From Brevundimonas sp. SH203 (lineage in GTDB: Bacteria > Pseudomonadota > Alphaproteobacteria > Caulobacterales > Caulobacteraceae), in NCBI RefSeq assembly GCF_002157625.1, contig NZ_BDMM01000001.1:682001-746000 (forward strand): DNA of 64,000 bases, in the 5' to 3' direction. Below the pieces are notes generated by a model. That model ran no database searches and was not told where the DNA came from. It saw only the letters and a program-made list of their open reading frames with translations. The position numbers were made by a program, and so were the translations under genes. Positions 36,049-45,413 of this stretch are shown one piece after another. Numbering within the stretch: position 1 is the first letter of the stretch; each line of letters opens with the position of its first letter.

Positions 36049-37143
36049 GTGCGTATTCTTCAGGTCATCGAGCCGTCCGGCGGTGGCTCGGGACGTCAAG
36101 TCGTCGACCTGACCCAGGCCTTGATCGACGCCGGACACCAGGTCGCCCTCGCCTATTCGCCCCTGCGCGCCGAACCGCGGTTCGAGGCCGAGGTCGCGGC
36201 CCTGCCCCTGACCGCCCTCGAACGGCTACCCTTGCGTCGCGCCGTCGGTCCCTGGGACATCCCGGCCCTCAGGGCCCTGAACCGACTGATCGCCCGGCGG
36301 GGGCCGTTCGAAATCCTGCATGGCCACAGCGCCAAGGCCGGAGCCCTTATCCGCCTGGCCCGTGCGCCGGGCGCCGCCAAAATCTATACGCCCCACGCCC
36401 TGCCGATGATGGACGCCGGGGGCCTGTCCAGGGTCGCGGCCGGCGTCGCGGAGTGTGTTCTGGCCCACGCAACGACCGACGCCGTCATCGCCGTCTCGAC
36501 CGAAGAGGCAGCCGTCGCCCGCCGATGGGGCCTGCCCCGGGATCGTCTGCACGTCGCGCCGAACGGTCTGGCCGCCCCACCGCAACCCGACCGCGCCGCC
36601 GCCCGCCGGCTCATGGGCGTTTCGGACGACACCGTGGTCGTGGGTTTCGTGGGCCGCCTGTGTCGCCAGAAGGATCCGCTGCGGTTCGCCCGGGCCGTGC
36701 GGATGGCCAGACGCGCCGCCCCTCGCCTTGTGGGCGTCATGATCGGACAGGGCGACCTGGCCGCCGCCACAGCGAACGAAGGCGGCGACGCCGTGCGTCT
36801 GCTGGGCGCGGCGGATGCGCGCGGGCTGATGGCGGGCTTCGACCTGTTCGCCCTGACCAGCCGCTATGAGGCCGACGCCTACGCCCTGATCGAGGCCGCC
36901 GCGCTTGGCCTGCCCATTGTCGCGACCGAGGTCGGCGGGACCAGCCGCCTGATCGCTTCCGGCGCGCGGATCGACCGCCTGCCGACGGATGCGCCCGCCG
37001 AAGACATCGCCCAGTCCATCCTGTCCGCCCTGTCCCGCCCGCCAGGGCTCCGTCCGGCGGCCCTGCCCTCGGCCGCGCAGATGGCCGCTCGGACGGCGGA
37101 CATCTATCGTCAGGCTTTCCAGCGGCGCCGCCTGGGTGGATGA
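36049..37143 (+). CDS. GT4-family glycosyltransferase
   Basis: 364 residues from a GTG at 36049 behind GGGGGA. GT-B fold: N-terminal EPSGGGSGRQVVDL acceptor loop, ILHGHSAKAG, VGFVGRLCRQKDP at the domain junction, and the C-terminal E-x7-E motif in EADAYALIEAA. It adds a sugar from an activated donor to a glycan or lipid carrier. First gene of the surface-glycan cluster; its end overlaps the next gene. Confidence 0.92.
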   Translation: MRILQVIEPSGGGSGRQVVDLTQALIDAGHQVALAYSPLRAEPRFEAEVAALPLTALERLPLRRAVGPWDIPALRALNRLIARRGPFEILHGHSAKAGALIRLARAPGAAKIYTPHALPMMDAGGLSRVAAGVAECVLAHATTDAVIAVSTEEAAVARRWGLPRDRLHVAPNGLAAPPQPDRAAARRLMGVSDDTVVVGFVGRLCRQKDPLRFARAVRMARRAAPRLVGVMIGQGDLAAATANEGGDAVRLLGAADARGLMAGFDLFALTSRYEADAYALIEAAALGLPIVATEVGGTSRLIASGARIDRLPTDAPAEDIAQSILSALSRPPGLRPAALPSAAQMAARTADIYRQAFQRRRLGG

Positions 37144-38197
37144 GCCGATCCTGATCAACGGGCGGTTCCTGACCCAGCCCCTCAGCGGCGTGCAGCGCTA
37201 CGCCCGCGAGATCGTCCGCGCCCTGGATCGCCTGCCGAACGCCGACCGTCGCTACCGGCTCATGGTCCCCAACGGCGCCGATCCCCTGCCCCTTGATCGA
37301 ATTCCCGTCTATCGCCTTCCGGGCGTCGTCGGCCATCTGTGGGAACAGGTCCGCCTAGCCGAGGCCGCGCGCGACCATCGCCTGCTGTCCCTCTGCGGCG
37401 CCGGCCCCGTCGGACATTCGCGACAAGTGGTTGTGATCCATGACGCCGCCGTCTTTCGCCGGCCCGACCTGTTCAAGCCTCGCTACGTCCTGGCGCATCG
37501 CGTCCTGGATCGACGACTGGCCAGACGCGCGCGACTGGCCACCGTCTCGCGCTTTTCCCGGGCCGAACTGGCGGCCGTGCTGAACTTGTCGCCCGACGCC
37601 ATCGCTGTCGCCCCGAACAGCGCCGACCACCTGCGAGACATCGTCCCGGACACAGATGTCCTGCGGGCGTTGAACCTGCCCGGCCGCCGCTATTTCGTCT
37701 GCATCGGCAATCAGACGCCGAACAAGAACCTGGCCGTCGCCGCCCGCGCCCTGGCCCGCCTTCCCGATCCAGACATCCGGCTGGTGCGGGTCGGCGCCCG
37801 TCTGACCGGCGTGGCCCACGCATCGACCGCGCCCGACGATCCGCGCATCGTCCGGGCCGGTCGCCGCACGGATCGGGAGATCGCCGCCCTGCTGCGGGGC
37901 GCGACGGGGCTAATCTTCCCCAGCCTCTACGAAGGCTTCGGCATCCCGCCGCTGGAGGCCATGGTCCACGGCTGCCCGGTGATCGCCTCCGACATTCCCG
38001 CGACGAGAGAGGTCTGCGCCGACGCGGCCTTCTATTTCGACCCGACCGACGACGCCGCCCTGGCCGAGCATATGCAGACGCTGCTGAACACCCCGGCCCT
38101 CGCACGTCTCGAAGCGGGCCGACGCCGCGCCGACGCCTACAGCTGGTCCCGATCCGCCGCAGTCCTCGACGCCCTCCTGGACAGCAGTTGGTCATAG
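37136..38197 (+). CDS. GT4-family glycosyltransferase (mannosyltransferase-like)
   Basis: 353 residues from a GTG at 37136 that overlaps the previous gene by 8 bases; a longer frame from 36989 would lie inside that gene. NGRFLTQPLSGVQRYA at the N-terminus and YEGFGIPPLEAM (E-x7-E) near the C-terminus are typical of WbaZ-like mannosyltransferases. Its 3' end overlaps the convergent glycosyltransferase gene by 61 bases. Confidence 0.9.
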   Translation: MDEPILINGRFLTQPLSGVQRYAREIVRALDRLPNADRRYRLMVPNGADPLPLDRIPVYRLPGVVGHLWEQVRLAEAARDHRLLSLCGAGPVGHSRQVVVIHDAAVFRRPDLFKPRYVLAHRVLDRRLARRARLATVSRFSRAELAAVLNLSPDAIAVAPNSADHLRDIVPDTDVLRALNLPGRRYFVCIGNQTPNKNLAVAARALARLPDPDIRLVRVGARLTGVAHASTAPDDPRIVRAGRRTDREIAALLRGATGLIFPSLYEGFGIPPLEAMVHGCPVIASDIPATREVCADAAFYFDPTDDAALAEHMQTLLNTPALARLEAGRRRADAYSWSRSAAVLDALLDSSWS

Positions 38198-39348
38198 ATC
38201 GCCAGATGCGCCTCGACCACCGCCGCCTCGGTCCAGCGCGACGGCCCGGATGCGGCGAACCGCCAGCGTTCAGGCTCTGACATCGCCGCCTGCATGGCCT
38301 GCGCCAGGGCCGCGACATCGCCGGGTTGGACCAAGGCCGACGCCCCCGCCCCCTCCGCCGCCTCGGGCAGGCCCCCGATGCGCGAAGCGATGACGCCCCG
38401 CCCCTGCTGCACCGCCTCCGCCACCGCCCGCCCGAACGGCTCGGCCCACAGCGCCGGCGCGACCAGCACGTCCACCGTCGGCCAGAAGTCGCCCGCACCG
38501 ACCTGTCCCAGCCAAACGATGCGCGGGTCGGGAAACTCGGCCCGAAGCCGCGCCGAATAGGCCGCATCGCCGCGCCCCCCGATCCTCAGCCGCCAGTCCC
38601 CCTTCAGCCGCGTCGTCGCGCGCAACAGGGTTTCGATCCCCTTTTCCGCCTCGACCCGCCCCAGGAACCCGAAGGTCAGCACCGGCTCCCTCGACCACCC
38701 CGGCCGCCGCGTCGGCGCCCTTTCAGGCGCGGCGTTGCCGATGACCGAGCCGGCGCTGTCACAAAAATAGCCGGCGTCGCGATGCGCCTCCAGAACCGGG
38801 CGGCTCAGGCCGATCACATGATCGACCCCTTGCGACCGCGCCCGCTTCCCGGCCGTCAGCATGACGCAGGACGCGCACCGCCGCGAGCAACGGGCCCCCT
38901 GCCGAAACATTGACGCCCGCGCGCACATCATCGACCAGTCGCGCAGGGTCTGGACCAGCGGCAGGCCCCGCCGCGCCGCCGCGCGATGGACGGACTGCGA
39001 AAACCCGGTCGTCAGATGCAGATGGACCAGATCGGGCTGGACCTGCGCCGCCACCCGATCCACGACGCCGTCCATCAGCGGATTGGCGGCCTCCAGCCCG
39101 TGCCACAGCGCCCGTTTCATGGCCGCGCGCGCCTCGCCGTCATAGGGCCAGTACAGGTTCCTCAACCGCCGTCGATGAACGACCACGCCCCCCACCGTCC
39201 GCTCCACGGCGGCGTCTCCGGGCGACAAGGTCAGCACCGAGGTCTCCACACCCGCAGCGGCCAGCCCCTCGGCCAGTTGCGCCACGCTGCGCTCGGCCCC
39301 GCCGATGTCGGCCGGGGGATACAGGGTGTTGACGATCAGCACCCTCAT
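38137..39348 (-). CDS. GT4-family glycosyltransferase
   Basis: 403 residues from the ATG at 39348. N-terminal MRVLIVNTLYPPADIGGAE is the acceptor loop of GT4 enzymes; FGFLGRVEAEKGIETLL marks the domain junction and EPFGRAVAE the E-x7-E motif. A short Cys cluster (CSRRCASC) lies near residue 165. Overlaps the upstream Wzy-like gene by 4 bases (ATGA), so it is translationally coupled in the minus-strand glycan operon 43882-38137. Confidence 0.92.
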   Translation of the reverse strand: MRVLIVNTLYPPADIGGAERSVAQLAEGLAAAGVETSVLTLSPGDAAVERTVGGVVVHRRRLRNLYWPYDGEARAAMKRALWHGLEAANPLMDGVVDRVAAQVQPDLVHLHLTTGFSQSVHRAAARRGLPLVQTLRDWSMMCARASMFRQGARCSRRCASCVMLTAGKRARSQGVDHVIGLSRPVLEAHRDAGYFCDSAGSVIGNAAPERAPTRRPGWSREPVLTFGFLGRVEAEKGIETLLRATTRLKGDWRLRIGGRGDAAYSARLRAEFPDPRIVWLGQVGAGDFWPTVDVLVAPALWAEPFGRAVAEAVQQGRGVIASRIGGLPEAAEGAGASALVQPGDVAALAQAMQAAMSEPERWRFAASGPSRWTEAAVVEAHLAIYDQLLSRRASRTAADRDQL

Positions 39349-40580
39349 GGCGGCGTCGCCCTCCGCCAGACCAGGGCGGCGACGAGGCAACACAGAAAGA
39401 CGAACCCCGCCCCCTGCGTCAGGTCCTCCGCCAGCATCGCGACCAGCAGACAGGCCGACAGCGGCGTAAAGGCGTCCATCCGCGCAACGGACGCCAGATG
39501 CAGGACCAGAAGCACGACCGCCGCGGCCGCCCCCACCGTCCGCGCCATGAACAGATAGCCGTTGTGACTGACCGACGCCGCGCGATCGGCGCCCATCTCC
39601 TGCGCCGTCGTCCAGCCCGCGCCCCAGGGCCGATCCGCCGCCTGATCCAGCGTCCGGCGCCAGGTCTCGACCCGCCCGGCCAGATTGTCCGCCAGCGCCG
39701 CCCGGTCGAACCGTTCGGCGAAGCGCACGTCGTCCAGATCGGCCCCGCCCTGCAGCATCAGCACGCCCGCCGCGACGACGCACAGCGCCAGAACCGCGCC
39801 GGGGACGTTGAACCGCTCGCGCCACCGCCGACCGACCGCGATCCGCGCCAGCCAGGCCACGCCCGCCGCCGCCAAACCGGCGCGCGACAGGGTTCCCGCG
39901 AACCCCGCAAGGGCCAGAGCGACCCCGGCCCAGGTCGCGACGCTCCGCGTCCACCGCCCGCGCGCCAGGGCGATCCCCGCCGGAACCGCCAGTCCGATCA
40001 TGGCCATGGCGGCGTTCGGATGCTCGGCCAGGGTCGTGATCCGCACCTGGGCCGCGGCGGTCGTGACCATGGCGCGCGGCGAGGCCAGTCCCACGGCCTG
40101 CAACACCTCCCGTCCGATCAGCAACGACAGGCCAGAGGTCGCCACATGAACCGCCGCGCCGATCAGGACCGCCGCGAAGAACAGCCGCCGGCACGCCTCA
40201 TCCCGCACCAGCAGGCCCGCGACCGGCGGCGCGACCAGGCTGGCCGCGATCCATCGAAACCAGAAGGCGGCGTCCCCGCCATCGAACGACGCGCCGACCG
40301 CCGACTGCTGCGCCAGCATCGTGACCGTCAGGAAGAGGCCGGCGACCCAGCCGACGGCGCGCAGCGGCGGCGTCATCCGCCCGAACTCCACCCCCGCCAT
40401 CGGCAAGGCGATCAGCAGCGCCAGATCGCCCAGACGCGGCCCGCTGAGCAGTCCCGGCGTCAGGAACAGCGGCGCCGTCGCGCCCATCCCCAGCAGCGCC
40501 AGACACGTCCGCCCATAGGCCGCCGTGACCTGCGACCACCGCAGACGGCGCCGACGCCCGGCGGCTACGGCCCCGCGCAA
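39345..40580 (-). CDS. O-antigen ligase/polymerase-like (Wzy/WaaL) membrane protein
   Basis: About 411 residues, with roughly ten hydrophobic segments and a large periplasmic loop carrying LAGRVETWRRTLDQA and the RPWGAGWTT/HNGYLF motif typical of the O-antigen ligase family. The start is uncertain: TTG at 40580 has GAGG seven bases upstream and overlaps the previous gene's end; an ATG at 40487 would cut into the first membrane helix. It polymerises or ligates glycan units on the periplasmic side. Confidence 0.85.
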   Translation of the reverse strand: MRGAVAAGRRRRLRWSQVTAAYGRTCLALLGMGATAPLFLTPGLLSGPRLGDLALLIALPMAGVEFGRMTPPLRAVGWVAGLFLTVTMLAQQSAVGASFDGGDAAFWFRWIAASLVAPPVAGLLVRDEACRRLFFAAVLIGAAVHVATSGLSLLIGREVLQAVGLASPRAMVTTAAAQVRITTLAEHPNAAMAMIGLAVPAGIALARGRWTRSVATWAGVALALAGFAGTLSRAGLAAAGVAWLARIAVGRRWRERFNVPGAVLALCVVAAGVLMLQGGADLDDVRFAERFDRAALADNLAGRVETWRRTLDQAADRPWGAGWTTAQEMGADRAASVSHNGYLFMARTVGAAAAVVLLVLHLASVARMDAFTPLSACLLVAMLAEDLTQGAGFVFLCCLVAALVWRRATPP

Positions 40581-41482
40581 AACTCGACCTCGGGATCGAA
40601 GCGCGCGCCATCCAGCACCCCGGCGACCAGCACCCCCGCCTTGCGCCACCGCCCCTTCAGCACCAGTCCGCCCGCCATCCGTAGCCGGGACGCCGCATAG
40701 CGCAGCGCCGACCCCGCCCCCTCGTGCCGCCGCTTGGCCAGTATGACGTTGCGCGTCAGATAGCGATGCAGCCGCTCGCGTTCCGCGTCCGGCTCTGTCT
40801 CTATGCTCAACCGCCCCGGCGCGGCGCGGACGTGGACCACCCGGCTGGCAGCGACCAGATGCCCCGGCCCGTCGCGCGACAGTCGCAGCGTATATTCCGT
40901 ATCGTCGCCCCAGATGAACATCGGCGCCAGCGGCAGGCCGTGCCGCGCCACCGCCGCCCGCCCGATCATCAGCGATACGAAGGTCGCCTGCCGCACCGGG
41001 ATCAGCCCCCGGTCCAGACGCTCGCCCCAGGCTGGATAGCCCAGCCCATTCTCCCGCCGGTCGATCTCGGGCGTATTGGTCAGATGGCCTTCGGGCGAAC
41101 GGACGCTTGAACACAGGAAGGCGGGCGCTGCGCCTTCTCCAACCAGCGCCGCTTCCGCCGCCAACAGGGCCTCCAGCGCATCGGGCGCGGCCAGCACGTC
41201 GTCGTCCATCAGCCACAGCCGTTCGGCCCCCGCCTGCATGGCCGCGCGAACCCCGGCGTTGAACCCGCCCGCCCCGCCGGTGTTGGTCGCCATCCGCACC
41301 ACCGACGCCCGTCCGGCCCAGGCGTCGGCCAGCATCTCGGCGGTGCCGTCGTCGCTGGCGTTGTCCACCACGATCAGGCCGTCGCACGGCCGCGTCTGGG
41401 CGATCAGATGCGCCAGACATTGCTCCAGCAGGGCGCGCCGGTTCCACGTCACCACCACGGCGAAGACGACGGGCGACCTCAC
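40565..41482 (-). CDS. GT2-family glycosyltransferase (galactofuranosyltransferase-like)
   Basis: 305 residues from a GTG at 41482 that overlaps the glf stop (GTGA). GT-A fold: VVTWNR at the start, VVDNASDDGT, the metal-binding LMDDDV and the late MFIWGDDTEYTLR. This pattern, with a W-G-D-D-x-E block, is shared with rhamnosyl- and galactofuranosyltransferases. Direct coupling to glf suggests it uses UDP-galactofuranose; this is inference. Confidence 0.88.
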   Translation of the reverse strand: MRSPVVFAVVVTWNRRALLEQCLAHLIAQTRPCDGLIVVDNASDDGTAEMLADAWAGRASVVRMATNTGGAGGFNAGVRAAMQAGAERLWLMDDDVLAAPDALEALLAAEAALVGEGAAPAFLCSSVRSPEGHLTNTPEIDRRENGLGYPAWGERLDRGLIPVRQATFVSLMIGRAAVARHGLPLAPMFIWGDDTEYTLRLSRDGPGHLVAASRVVHVRAAPGRLSIETEPDAERERLHRYLTRNVILAKRRHEGAGSALRYAASRLRMAGGLVLKGRWRKAGVLVAGVLDGARFDPEVEFCAGP

Positions 41483-42627
41483 GCCGCCATCCCCGCCACG
41501 GCCGGCGCCAGTGTCTTTTCGACCAGGCTCAGCGCCCGCCCTGCCGCCTGGTCCATATTGTAGTAGCGGAAGTCCGCCAGCCGCCCGGCGAACCAGACCT
41601 TGCCCGCCAGCGTCCGCGCCATCGCCCTGTATTCGTCCGCCAGCCGCCCCGACGCCTCGGACAGGACCGGATAATGCGGCTCGGTCACGCCGGGCGTGTG
41701 GGCCATCGGATATTCCGCGACGAGGGCGGTCGTCGGCCCCGCCTCCCCCGTCAGATGGCGGAAATCGGTGACGCGGGTGAAGTCGGGCGCCTGGGGGTGG
41801 TTGACCGTACCCACCGGCAGACCGTCGCGCACGTCCACGGCCCGATGCGCGAACCGGACGCTGCGATAGGGCAAGGCGCCCGCCGACCGGCCGAAATAGT
41901 CGTCCAGCGGCCCGCAATAGACCATCCGGTCCCACGCCGTCGGCTCGACCTCGGCCATCTTCGTGTTCAGCGACACATGGATGTTCGGGTGATCCAGCAT
42001 CCGCGCGAACAGGGCCGAATAGCCGTCGCGCGGCATGGCCTGATGACGATCGGTGAAATAGCGGTCGTCCTGCCCGACCACCACCGGCACCCGGGCCAGG
42101 ACGGCGGGGTCCAGATCCCCGACCGGCACGCCCCATTGCCGAGCCGAATAGTCGGCGAAGACCTTGTCGAACACATAGTCGGCGACCAGCCTCAGATCGG
42201 GGTCGTCCGCCGCCGCCCTCAGATCGTGGATGGTCGGCCGCGCGTCGGGGCCGAACGCCCGCACCAGCCGCTCGGACAATCTCGCCGCCGTCGCCTCGGG
42301 GAACAGCATCCGCAGGGACGTCAGGTTGAACGGCAACGGAACCAGCCGCCCGTCGATCCAGCCCCGCACCCGATGTTCATAGGGTCGCCAGGCCGTGAAC
42401 CAGCTCAGATAGTCGAAGATGCGGTCGCTGTTGGTGTGAAAGACGTGCGGCCCATAGGGGTGGATCAGCCGCCCGCCCTCGTCGCGACGATCATGGACGT
42501 TGCCCCCGACATGATCGCGCCGGTCGATCACCAGCACGCGCTGATCCAGACCGCGCGCCAGCCGTTCGGCGACCACCGCCCCGGTGAACCCCGCCCCGAC
42601 CACCATCCAGTCATACCGCCGGGACAT
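41479..42627 (-). CDS. glf: UDP-galactopyranose mutase
   Basis: 382 residues. FAD motif VVGAGFTGAVVAERLA at the N-terminus, DHVGGNVHD, and the family hallmark YGPHVFHTN, with conserved arginine-rich substrate site residues in RVPVVVGQDDRYF and the late FAGRLADFRYYNMDQ. It converts UDP-galactopyranose to UDP-galactofuranose in the cytoplasm, so the glycan made here should contain Galf. It overlaps the flippase gene by 17 bases. Confidence 0.97.
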   Translation of the reverse strand: MSRRYDWMVVGAGFTGAVVAERLARGLDQRVLVIDRRDHVGGNVHDRRDEGGRLIHPYGPHVFHTNSDRIFDYLSWFTAWRPYEHRVRGWIDGRLVPLPFNLTSLRMLFPEATAARLSERLVRAFGPDARPTIHDLRAAADDPDLRLVADYVFDKVFADYSARQWGVPVGDLDPAVLARVPVVVGQDDRYFTDRHQAMPRDGYSALFARMLDHPNIHVSLNTKMAEVEPTAWDRMVYCGPLDDYFGRSAGALPYRSVRFAHRAVDVRDGLPVGTVNHPQAPDFTRVTDFRHLTGEAGPTTALVAEYPMAHTPGVTEPHYPVLSEASGRLADEYRAMARTLAGKVWFAGRLADFRYYNMDQAAGRALSLVEKTLAPAVAGMAA

Positions 42628-43882
42628 GACGGCTCCGTGCGGGAAACAGCGCGCCCCAGTGGCCTTTCAGACAGGCCGCGCAGATCACGACGACCGCCGC
42701 CTCGCCGACGATCCTGGCCCCGGCCATGCCGACGGCGCCGAAAGCCGGGGCCAGCGCCCACGCCGCCCCCAGCGTCGCCGCGCACCCCGCCGCCGTCATC
42801 GCCGCGAACCGCCCGTCCATCCGCAGCGACGTCATCAGATGAAGGCCCAGCACCTGGCTGATCGCCACCAGCGGCAGGGTCGCGGCCAGCAGACGCAAGG
42901 GCGTCTTCGCCCCCATGAAGCCCGCGCCGAACAGGCCGCGCATCAACATCGGCGCCGCGACTGTCAAACCTGCGGCCACGACCGCCGCCGCGCCGAAGAC
43001 GCCGATCAGCGTCCACCGCGCGGTGCGAAAGGCCGCGACCGGATCATGGGTCAACAGGCCGGCGATCCGGGGCGCGATCACCCCCGCCAGCGGCCGCATC
43101 AGCGACCCTGCGGCGGACACCAGCCGATCCGCGACCCCATACAGGGCCGCCTGCGCCGGCCCGGCCAGAACGGCGACCGCGAACACGGCCGCGCCAGTAT
43201 AGGCCGCGATCACCGCGCGGCTGAGAAACAGCGGCCCACCGTCCCGCAACGCCGCGACCACCGACGACCACGACGGCCGCGCGATCCGCTCCCTGCGCCA
43301 CACCCCCACGACGCCGACCGCCACCCCGCACCAGACCCCGGCCGCCTGCATCGCCAGGGCCCCGGCCACGCCCAACCCCGGCCACGCCAGGATGATCAGG
43401 GCCGCCGCCAGCATGAAGCCGACCTCGCGCATCGCCATCGGCGCCGGATTCCCGATCCCCTGAAAATACCACAGCAGGCCGGCGCCCTGACCGACGCCCA
43501 GCAGGATCGCCACGGCCGTCGCCCCGGTCGCGCCGCCCGGCACGGGGGTCAGGGCCGATAGACACAGACCGACGCAGACGGCGAGCGGCGCCAGCAGAAC
43601 CCGCACCGCAACGGCCCGGCCGACGATCTCGCCCCTGTCCGCCGGACGCGCCGCGATGTCGCGCGGGCCGGACACCGACAGGCCGTAGTCCACGACCACC
43701 GAGACGATCAGCGCCAGCGACAGACCCGCCGCATAGACGCCGAACCCCTCGATCCCCAGCCGTCGCGTCAGAACCGGATAAAGCAGCAGCGGCGCGGCGT
43801 ATCGGGCGATGTGGGCGACATACAGCCAGCCGGCGTCGGCCACGCTACGCGCAGACAGTCCTAGCCGCCGCTCCCGCCCCAA
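42611..43882 (-). CDS. Wzx-type lipopolysaccharide/oligosaccharide flippase
   Basis: 423 residues, about twelve hydrophobic segments, polysaccharide-transport family: YPVLTRRLGIEGFGVYAAG near the N-terminus is diagnostic. It flips lipid-linked glycan units across the inner membrane. The start is a TTG at 43882; a GTG at 43843 is also possible, and neither has a strong ribosome site. It is the first gene of the minus-strand glycan operon. Confidence 0.88.
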   Translation of the reverse strand: MGRERRLGLSARSVADAGWLYVAHIARYAAPLLLYPVLTRRLGIEGFGVYAAGLSLALIVSVVVDYGLSVSGPRDIAARPADRGEIVGRAVAVRVLLAPLAVCVGLCLSALTPVPGGATGATAVAILLGVGQGAGLLWYFQGIGNPAPMAMREVGFMLAAALIILAWPGLGVAGALAMQAAGVWCGVAVGVVGVWRRERIARPSWSSVVAALRDGGPLFLSRAVIAAYTGAAVFAVAVLAGPAQAALYGVADRLVSAAGSLMRPLAGVIAPRIAGLLTHDPVAAFRTARWTLIGVFGAAAVVAAGLTVAAPMLMRGLFGAGFMGAKTPLRLLAATLPLVAISQVLGLHLMTSLRMDGRFAAMTAAGCAATLGAAWALAPAFGAVGMAGARIVGEAAVVVICAACLKGHWGALFPARSRHVPAV

Positions 43883-43963
43883 CTGCCGCCCCCGACACTC
43901 AACCTTGGCGGGACGTTACACACGCAAGACGCAGCCCGGCAAGGGCGTCGCCTGGGCTTGGGA

Positions 43964-44377
43964 TCAGCCGAAACGTCCCTCGGCCCAGCGCGCGGCGAAA
44001 TAGCCGCCCGTCGCGGACGCGGCGGTCAGGACCGTGCCCCACATCAAGTCGATCAGCGTCAGTTTCGTCTGCCACACCGACAGGGTCGCCTGATTGGTCA
44101 GGTCATAGGTGGCGTAGGCCACGAAGCCCAGCACCGCCCCGTTCAGCGCGGCCCGCGTCCAGTTTCCGTCCTTCAGCGCCGGCGCGATGGCCAGAAACAC
44201 CGTCCCGGCGATGGAGATCAGATAGAAGGTCACGGCCGCCTTCATGTCCGGCTTGTCGGCCATGATCGACCCGATGACCGGCTTGTAGAGCCGGTCGGTC
44301 ATGGTGGTCAGCCAGACGAAGTCGATGGCGGCGAAAGTCAGGCCGGCCCCCAGATAGGCCGCGACATATTTGATCAT
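43964..44377 (-). CDS. DUF2177 family membrane protein
   Basis: 137 residues, four membrane segments. Recognised by AAIDFVWLTTMTDRLYKP at the N-terminus and AYATYDLTNQATL with WGTVLTA toward the end. Function unknown. Placed 10 bases after the CFA-synthase-like gene on the same strand, an association that suggests a membrane-lipid role. Confidence 0.88.
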   Translation of the reverse strand: MIKYVAAYLGAGLTFAAIDFVWLTTMTDRLYKPVIGSIMADKPDMKAAVTFYLISIAGTVFLAIAPALKDGNWTRAALNGAVLGFVAYATYDLTNQATLSVWQTKLTLIDLMWGTVLTAASATGGYFAARWAEGRFG

Positions 44378-44387
44378 GCTCGTGTCC

Positions 44388-45413
44388 TCAAACAGGTTTC
44401 AGTCGGTAATGGCTGACCGCCCAGGTCCGGCCCTCGTCGTTGCCGAACAGGCCCGCCGTCGCCAGATAGAACCGCCGCCAGCGCCGGGTCCAAAGCCGGG
44501 CCTCGTCGCCATAGGTCTCTCGCATCAACACCGCGACCCGGTCGGCGTTCCGGTCCATATTGGCCAGCCAGTTCTCGGCCGTCTTCGCATAATGGCCGCC
44601 GTTCCACGTCCAGTCCTGCTCGACCGCGAACAGGTCGGGAAACTGCCGGATCAGGCCATGGCTGGGCATGACGCCGCCAGTGAAGAAGTGCCGGGCGATG
44701 AAGTCGCCGCTGTCGGTGTGGTCGAACCGATAGGGGGCGTCGCGGTGGGTGAAGACGTGAATGAACATCCGCCCGTCAGGCTTCAGCCAGCCCTTCGCCC
44801 TGGTCAGCAGGGCGCGCCAATTGGCCATATGTTCGAACATCTCCACCGAGACGATGCGATCGAACCGCTGCTCGGTGTCGAAGGCGTTCATGTCCTGTGT
44901 GACGACCGTCAGGTTCGTCAGCCCCCGCGCCGCCGCCTGGGCCTCGATATGGCCGCGTTGGCCGTGGCTGTTCGACACCGCCGTGATCCGGGCGTTCGGA
45001 TAGGTCTCGGCCATCCACAGCGACAGCGAACCCCAGCCGCAGCCCATCTCCAGGATCGTCTGCCCGTCCCCCAGATCGGCATTGGCGCAGGTTTCGGCCA
45101 GCGCCGCCTCTTCCGCCTGATCCAGCGTCTCGCGCCCGGTGGGATACAGGCAGCAGGAATATTTCAGCCGCCGGCCCAGACACAGCTGAAAGAACTTGGG
45201 CGGCAGTTCGTAATGCTGCTGGTTCGCCGCGTCCGTATGTTCGGCGATGGCGCGGCGGGCCATCTCTTGCGCGAACGCCGCCTCGTCGTGCGGCCTGTCG
45301 CGATCCAGCCGTTTGCGCGCCTCCGTCACCAGACTGTCGATGGCAGGACGGGTCACGAAATCGGGAAAGGGCGCGTCCTGAAGCTGGCGAATGGCGACAT
45401 TGGTCAGGTTCAT
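44388..45413 (-). CDS. Cyclopropane-fatty-acyl-phospholipid synthase family methyltransferase
   Basis: 341 residues. SAM motif LEMGCGWGSLSLWMAE, the upstream YSCCLYP segment, and FEHMANW are characteristic of the CFA/mycolic acid synthase family. It transfers a methylene or methyl group from SAM to an unsaturated acyl chain. It is shorter than E. coli Cfa and lacks part of its N-terminal domain, as in the plant- and alphaproteobacterial-type homologues. Confidence 0.88.
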   Translation of the reverse strand: MNLTNVAIRQLQDAPFPDFVTRPAIDSLVTEARKRLDRDRPHDEAAFAQEMARRAIAEHTDAANQQHYELPPKFFQLCLGRRLKYSCCLYPTGRETLDQAEEAALAETCANADLGDGQTILEMGCGWGSLSLWMAETYPNARITAVSNSHGQRGHIEAQAAARGLTNLTVVTQDMNAFDTEQRFDRIVSVEMFEHMANWRALLTRAKGWLKPDGRMFIHVFTHRDAPYRFDHTDSGDFIARHFFTGGVMPSHGLIRQFPDLFAVEQDWTWNGGHYAKTAENWLANMDRNADRVAVLMRETYGDEARLWTRRWRRFYLATAGLFGNDEGRTWAVSHYRLKPV

